Below, one piece after another: positions 59,731 to 64,000 of a stretch of 64,000 nucleotides of DNA (the first letter of the stretch is position 1; each line of letters starts with the position of its first letter). This DNA comes from Geobacter sp. UBA5730 (GTDB lineage Bacteria > Desulfobacterota > Desulfuromonadia > Geobacterales > Pseudopelobacteraceae). The notes under the pieces are model-generated. The model searched no databases. It was not told the DNA's origin and was given only the letters and a program-made list of their open reading frames with translations. The stretch lies in contig DIGE01000007.1 of the NCBI GenBank assembly GCA_002419465.1, forward strand, positions 1-64,000. The letters are read 5' to 3'. The position numbers and the translations under genes are program-made.

Positions 59731-59827
59731 CTATCTGAATATATTTTTTAATCTATATACATCCGCTTAGACGGATAATAGGCTAAAAATGAGGTTGAGT
59801 GAAGAAAAAAAGCGTGAGGATTTTTTC

Positions 59828-60889
59828 ATGGCACAACAACTGACCGCACGACTCTCCTTTCTGGACCGCTGGCTAACCCTGTGGATCTTTGCCGCCATGG
59901 CGCTGGGGGTCGGGCTGGGCTATTTCCTGCCCGGCACCGAGGCGTTCATCAACTCCTTTCAGGTCGGTACCACCAATATCCCGATTGCCATCGGTCTGAT
60001 CGTGATGATGTACCCGCCCTTTGCCAAGGTGAGGTACGAGGATATGCCGGAGGTCTTTCAAAATAAAAAGATCCTCGGTATCTCCCTGCTGCAGAACTGG
60101 TTGATCGGGCCGCTGCTGATGTTCGTGCTGGCTGCCCTGCTGCTGCCGGACAAGCCGGAGTATCTGGTTGGCCTGATTCTGATCGGCCTGGCCCGCTGCA
60201 TCGCCATGGTAATTGTCTGGAACGAACTGGCCAAGGGTAATACCGAGTATGCCGCCGGCCTGGTGGCCTTCAACAGTATCTTTCAGGTGTTGTTCTACAG
60301 TGTCTACGCCTGGTTCTTCATCACTGTGCTGCCCCCGCTGGTGGGGCTGAAGGGAATGGCGGTGGATATCAGCATCGGTCAGATCGCCGAGAGTGTCTTG
60401 ATCTACCTGGGGATTCCCTGCATCGCCGGGGCCCTGACCCGGTTGATCGGCGTCAAACTGCTGGGCAGGGAACGCTACCATCGCGAGGTGGTGCCCAAGA
60501 TCGGCCCGCTGACGCTGATAGCCCTGCTGTTCACCATTGTGGTAATGTTTAGTCTCAAAGGGAACCTGATCGTACAGCTGCCACTGGACGTAGTGCGGAT
60601 CGCCATTCCGCTCTTGATCTACTTCGTGCTGATGTTCCTGGTCTCGTTCTGGATGGGCAAGAAGCTGGGGGCGGATTACTCCAAGACCACCACTCTGGCC
60701 TTTACTGCTGCCAGCAACAACTTTGAGCTGGCCATTGCCGTGGCGGTGGCGGTGTTCGGGATCAACTCCGGGGCGGCCTTTGCCGCCGTGATCGGCCCGC
60801 TGGTGGAGGTGCCGGTGATGATCGGGCTGGTGCATGTCGCCTTCTGGTTCCAGCGTCGCTGGTTTTGTGGTGAGTTGTCAGAGCCATGA
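59828..60889 (+). CDS. ACR3-family arsenite efflux transporter
   Basis: A 353-residue integral membrane protein of ten predicted helices in the BASS superfamily. The conserved Cys lies in IGLARCIAMVIVWNELAKG, the motif required for As(III) transport in ACR3 proteins. Other segments are VMMYPPFAKVRYEDM and FTAASNNFELAIAVAVAVFG. It exports arsenite by proton motive force. The start at 59828 (MAQQLTARLSFLDRW) follows GAGGA; an in-frame ATG at 59789 adds 13 residues. An inverted repeat ATCCG..CGGAT (59761-59776) lies upstream. The substrate is what ArrA produces. Confidence 0.93.
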   Translation: MAQQLTARLSFLDRWLTLWIFAAMALGVGLGYFLPGTEAFINSFQVGTTNIPIAIGLIVMMYPPFAKVRYEDMPEVFQNKKILGISLLQNWLIGPLLMFVLAALLLPDKPEYLVGLILIGLARCIAMVIVWNELAKGNTEYAAGLVAFNSIFQVLFYSVYAWFFITVLPPLVGLKGMAVDISIGQIAESVLIYLGIPCIAGALTRLIGVKLLGRERYHREVVPKIGPLTLIALLFTIVVMFSLKGNLIVQLPLDVVRIAIPLLIYFVLMFLVSFWMGKKLGADYSKTTTLAFTAASNNFELAIAVAVAVFGINSGAAFAAVIGPLVEVPVMIGLVHVAFWFQRRWFCGELSEP

Positions 60890-60982
60890 TCGATATGCAG
60901 TTCAGGCAGAATCTGTTTGAAAGCCTGTCCCTGTTTGTGTAGCATCCGGTACAGATGATGTCGTGCTGTAGGCTGGCACGAG

Positions 60983-62245
60983 ATGGAACGGGAAAAACTG
61001 TCTGAGCTGCGGCACAGGCTGGGAGCGATCAGTATGGTGTCATTCGAAGAGGCAGTGAAGACCATCGCCGAGAATGTGGCGGCAGTGGGGACGGAGCAGG
61101 TTGCACTGGTGGATGCGGTGGGGATGGTGCTGGCCGAAGAGGTCAGTTCGCCCTGGGATCTGCCACTGTGGGACAATTCAGCCATGGATGGCTATGCGGT
61201 GCGGACTGAGGACTGTACAGCCCCCGGCATTGTGCTGCGGGTGACCGGTAATCTGCCGGCCGGCGCTTCGGCCGAGGGGGTTGTGGTGCAGCCGGGCTGT
61301 GCGGTCAGGATCATGACCGGTGCGCCGATCCCCGGACAGGCTACGGCAGTGGTGCCGGTTGAGGATACCGGCGATACCTCGGGGGAGCAGGTGGCAATCA
61401 AGGTCAGTGTCACGGTTGGCCAACATATCCGACGGCAAGGAGAGGATATCCGCCAGGGTGAGCAGATTTTGAAGGCCGGTACGCTGCTGCGCCCGGCCGA
61501 GATATCGCTGTTGGCCTCCTGCGGTCGGCCCCTGGTGTCGGTACAGCGACGGCCTGCGGTGGCCATCCTCTCTACCGGCGACGAACTGGTGGAGGTCGGT
61601 ACGCAGCCAGGACCGGCCCAATTGATCAACAGCAACACCATTACGCTGGCGGCTGCCGTACGGCAGGCCGGAGCGATCCCCCGCATCCTGGGTATCGCCC
61701 GTGACAACCGGATCAGCCATCTGGAGAAGATGCGCCAGGGGTTGACGGCCGATCTGCTGGTCACCTCGGCCGGCATTTCGGCCGGCGATCGCGATCTGGT
61801 GCGGGTGGTGCTGGAGGAGCTGGGGGTCAAGTTTCTGTTCTGGAAGGTGGCGATCAAACCGGGTAAGCCGACCGCCTTCGGGATTTATGAGGGTAAGCCG
61901 GTCTTCTGCCTGCCGGGCAACCCGGTGGCCAGCCAGGTGACCTTCGAGCAGTTTGTCCGTCCGGCGCTGCTGGCCATGATGGGCCATCGCCAGACCCGGC
62001 GGCCCACCTTCGCAGCCGTTTTGGACGAGCCGATCAAGCCGGGCAGCCGGATGCGGTTTCTGCGGGTATGTCTGACCCGGCAGGGCGACGGGTGGCATGC
62101 CTCGTCTGCCGGCAACCAGGAAACCGGTATCCTGCGCACCTCATTGTTGGCCGATGCCCTGGCGTTGGTGCCGGCCAATGCGGCTTTCAGTGCCGGTGAT
62201 ACAATTACGGTCTGTCCGTTGGACGAGCAGTTGGTGGAGGGTTAG
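60983..62245 (+). CDS. moeA: Molybdopterin molybdenumtransferase
   Basis: A 420-residue MoeA that inserts molybdate into molybdopterin-AMP. Visible are SPWDLPLWDNSAMDGYAVRT (about 55-75), GDELVEVG (about 200), the Mog-like fold with TSAGISAGDRDLV (about 257) and CLPGNPVASQVTFEQFV (about 310). It is the first of five contiguous Moco genes (moeA-moaC-mog-mobA-mobB) and next to the Mo-dependent arr operon. The next gene starts one base after the stop. Confidence 0.95.
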   Translation: MEREKLSELRHRLGAISMVSFEEAVKTIAENVAAVGTEQVALVDAVGMVLAEEVSSPWDLPLWDNSAMDGYAVRTEDCTAPGIVLRVTGNLPAGASAEGVVVQPGCAVRIMTGAPIPGQATAVVPVEDTGDTSGEQVAIKVSVTVGQHIRRQGEDIRQGEQILKAGTLLRPAEISLLASCGRPLVSVQRRPAVAILSTGDELVEVGTQPGPAQLINSNTITLAAAVRQAGAIPRILGIARDNRISHLEKMRQGLTADLLVTSAGISAGDRDLVRVVLEELGVKFLFWKVAIKPGKPTAFGIYEGKPVFCLPGNPVASQVTFEQFVRPALLAMMGHRQTRRPTFAAVLDEPIKPGSRMRFLRVCLTRQGDGWHASSAGNQETGILRTSLLADALALVPANAAFSAGDTITVCPLDEQLVEG

Positions 62246-62728
62246 ATGACGTTTAATCATTTTGATGCCAAGGGCCAGGCGATTATGGTGGACATCAGTG
62301 CCAAACAACCCACCCTGCGGACTGCGGTGGCCTGTTCCACGGTGCGGATGCAGCCTGAAACCCTGCAGATGGTGGTGGACGGCCGGCTGGCCAAGGGGGA
62401 TGTACTGGGGGTGGCCCGGCTGGCCGGGATTGCGGCCGCCAAGAAGACCCCGGAGCTGATCCCGCTTTCCCATCCGCTGGCCCTGCATGCCGTGGGGATC
62501 GAGTTCGTCTGGGATCATGATGTCGGCACCCTTACGGTGGAGGCTACGGTGCGGGCCTTCGAGCGGACCGGGGTGGAGATGGAGGCGATGGTGGCCGCTT
62601 CCCTGGCGGCGTTGACGATTTACGACATGTGTAAGGGGCAGGATAAGGGGATTGCCATCACAGAGACCCTGCTGCTGTTCAAGGAAGGCGGCAAAAGCGG
62701 CACTTACCGTCGTGAGCCGGCAGCATGA
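62246..62728 (+). CDS. moaC: Cyclic pyranopterin monophosphate synthase accessory protein
   Basis: A 160-residue MoaC, catalysing the last step to cyclic pyranopterin monophosphate after MoaA. It has TLRTAVACSTVRMQ, AGIAAAKKTPELIPLSHPLA (about 70-90) with the catalytic Lys pair region, and EMEAMVAASLAALTIYDMCK (about 112-130). It overlaps the mog gene by 4 bases. Confidence 0.96.
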   Translation: MTFNHFDAKGQAIMVDISAKQPTLRTAVACSTVRMQPETLQMVVDGRLAKGDVLGVARLAGIAAAKKTPELIPLSHPLALHAVGIEFVWDHDVGTLTVEATVRAFERTGVEMEAMVAASLAALTIYDMCKGQDKGIAITETLLLFKEGGKSGTYRREPAA

Positions 62729-63225
62729 AGGCGGCCATCCTGACGGTCAGTGACAAAGGTTTCCGTGGTGAGCGGGAGGATCTGGGCGGGCCGCTGCTCC
62801 AGCAGTGGCTGGCTGAACAGGGGGTAGAGATCACTCTCAGCAGGATCGTGGCGGATGAGGTCGATCAGATTGCAGCGGTGTTGCAGGAGTGGGCTGATCG
62901 TCAACAGCCGGAGCTGATCCTGACCACCGGCGGCACCGGTGTCTCGCCGAGGGATGTGACTCCTGAGGCCACCATGCAGGTGCTTGAACGTCTGCTGCCC
63001 GGTTTTGGCGAGCTTATGCGACTCGAGAGCCTGAAGATCACCCCGATGGCAATCCTTTCCCGAGCCGTGGCCGGTATCAGGAAACAGAGCTTGATCATCA
63101 ACCTGCCCGGCAGTCCCGGGGGGGCTGTGGAGAATCTGGCCGCGATCTGGCCTGCCGTGCCCCATGCCGTGGCCAAACTCAAGGGTGACCAGTCTGATTG
63201 TGCCGGTTTCGGGCGGCACTCGTGA
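62725..63225 (+). CDS. Molybdopterin adenylyltransferase (Mog/MoaB type)
   Basis: A 166-residue protein of the MogA/MoaB family, activating molybdopterin by adenylylation. The signature is ILTTGGTGVSPRDVTPEA (about 71-88) with MKAAILTVSDKGFRGERE at the start and INLPGSPGGAVENLAAIW near the end. It begins in the ATGA overlap with moaC, and its stop overlaps the mobA start (GTGA). Confidence 0.93.
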   Translation: MKAAILTVSDKGFRGEREDLGGPLLQQWLAEQGVEITLSRIVADEVDQIAAVLQEWADRQQPELILTTGGTGVSPRDVTPEATMQVLERLLPGFGELMRLESLKITPMAILSRAVAGIRKQSLIINLPGSPGGAVENLAAIWPAVPHAVAKLKGDQSDCAGFGRHS

Positions 63226-63818
63226 ACCGCCGGTTCAGCAACATCACCGGCGTCGTTTTGGTGGGGGGCAAGAGCCGCCGGATGGGTCAGGATAAGGCCT
63301 TGTTGCCGGTGGATGGACAGCCGGTGATCGAACGCGTGTTGGCCGCCCTGCAGGGCTGTTTTGAAAAAATCATCCTGGTGGGTGACCGGCCGGAACGGTT
63401 CGCGCAGTACCAGCTGCCGATCGTGGCGGACCTCTATCCCGGCAGTTCCCTGGGCGGCCTGTACACCGGCCTGCAGCAGGCTGGAACCGACCGGATTTTT
63501 GTTGCTTCGTGCGATATGCCGTTTCCCAATCCCGGGTTGATCCGCCTGATCTGTAGACAGGCAGGGCAGTACGATGCCATCATGCCAACCACCGCCAAAG
63601 GTCTGGAGCCGCTGTTCGCCTGCTACCGCGCTTCCTGTCTGCCTGCCATGCGTGCCGCACTGGAGGCCGGCACCTATCGGATCACCGGAATACTGGAGCA
63701 ACTACAGGTCAAGGAACTGGGGCCGGAACTGCTGGCGCAGGTCGATCCCGGCGGCCGGGCGCTGCTGAATATCAATACTCCCCAGGAGTATGCCGTCTGC
63801 CAGGGGCTGACGTCATGA
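63222..63818 (+). CDS. mobA: Molybdenum cofactor guanylyltransferase
   Basis: About 198 residues from GTG 63222, which overlaps the previous stop (GTGA). MobA uses GTP to make the guanine dinucleotide form of the cofactor that DMSO-reductase-family enzymes such as ArrA need. Nucleotide-site motif GVVLVGGKSRRMGQDKALLP (about 10-29), SSLGGLYTGLQQ and the catalytic-type FVASCDMPF are present. The stop overlaps mobB. Confidence 0.94.
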   Translation: MNRRFSNITGVVLVGGKSRRMGQDKALLPVDGQPVIERVLAALQGCFEKIILVGDRPERFAQYQLPIVADLYPGSSLGGLYTGLQQAGTDRIFVASCDMPFPNPGLIRLICRQAGQYDAIMPTTAKGLEPLFACYRASCLPAMRAALEAGTYRITGILEQLQVKELGPELLAQVDPGGRALLNINTPQEYAVCQGLTS

Positions 63819-64000
63819 GCCGGCCAGAGGTGATTTCCTTTGTGGCCCACTCCGGCACCGGCAAGACCACACTGCTGGAACAGGTGATCCCGATCCTGAA
63901 GGGGCGCGGCTACCGGGTCGGCGCCATCAAACACGATGCCCATCGCTTCGAGATCGACCATCCCGGCAAGGACAGCTACCGCCTGACTGCAGCCGGGGCT
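63815..64000 (+). CDS. mobB: MobB-type Moco GTP-binding protein, partial (window end)
   Basis: The first 62 codons, MSRPEVISFVAHSGTGKTTL, then LEQVIPILKGRGYRVGAIK. The P-loop AHSGTGKTT and the following IKHDAHRFEIDHPGKDSYRL match MobB. The start ATG overlaps the mobA stop (ATGA). The rest lies beyond base 64000. Confidence 0.9.
   Translation, partial: MSRPEVISFVAHSGTGKTTLLEQVIPILKGRGYRVGAIKHDAHRFEIDHPGKDSYRLTAAGA

Overview
The window looks like chromosome of a Desulfuromonadia/Geobacter-type deltaproteobacterium, possibly close to the Geobacter (Trichlorobacter) lovleyi group. The pointers are the surE-pcm-rpoS-apt order, a long-form HisG with a separate HisI, a SelW-like selenoprotein, and an Arr-type respiratory arsenate reductase beside ArsR/ACR3. 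The species call is inference; no rRNA or other taxonomic marker is present.

Layout. (1) 1-4460 is accessory DNA: a C-terminally short AbiEi-type antitoxin with a palindromic operator, a large secreted WD40-caspase protein, and a divergent TPR-like lipoprotein. (2) 4461-28676 is an integrative element of about 24 kb in a tRNA-Arg(CCT) gene. It is bounded by 45-bp imperfect direct repeats of the tRNA 3' half and has an exact 24-bp repeat (candidate integrase arm sites) just inside each end. A tyrosine integrase sits at the left end. At the right end are an AlpA-like regulator and a TOPRIM/DUF3987 replication-type protein, flanked by phased 11-bp iterons and an inverted set of 9-bp iterons. The cargo includes a compact five-gene defence operon (9854-22575): PLD-SNF2 helicase, Eco57I-class adenine methylase, RecF/SMC-like ATPase, DUF262-HNH nuclease and AlbA/Schlafen-type ATP-binding protein. 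DUF932, a PPP phosphatase and several unrecognised proteins complete it. (3) 28709-53255 is mostly core chromosome: apt, rpoS, pcm, surE, an oxidoreductase, rRNA methyltransferase, hisG-hisI, a chemoreceptor, a fluoride channel with a probable fluoride riboswitch, two Met tRNAs, argS, an easily missed 58-aa Cys protein, ftsB-like, UDP-sugar genes, rsmI, an amidase and mutS. (4) 53357-64000 holds a TetR regulator and a SelW-like selenoprotein with an in-frame TGA and a bSECIS-like hairpin. It then has the arsenate respiration operon (arrA-arrB-torD-like-ferredoxin), the divergent arsR-acr3 unit, and a molybdenum-cofactor cluster (moeA-moaC-mog-mobA-mobB, last gene cut by the window end).

How the parts work together. 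The last region is a coherent arsenic unit: ArrAB reduces arsenate outside the cytoplasmic membrane, ACR3 exports the arsenite, ArsR senses it, and the Moco genes supply the cofactor that ArrA needs. The island couples an integration/replication module with a multi-gene nuclease-methylase-helicase cassette. No phage structural or conjugation genes were seen in it, so it looks like a non-self-transferring or satellite-like island.
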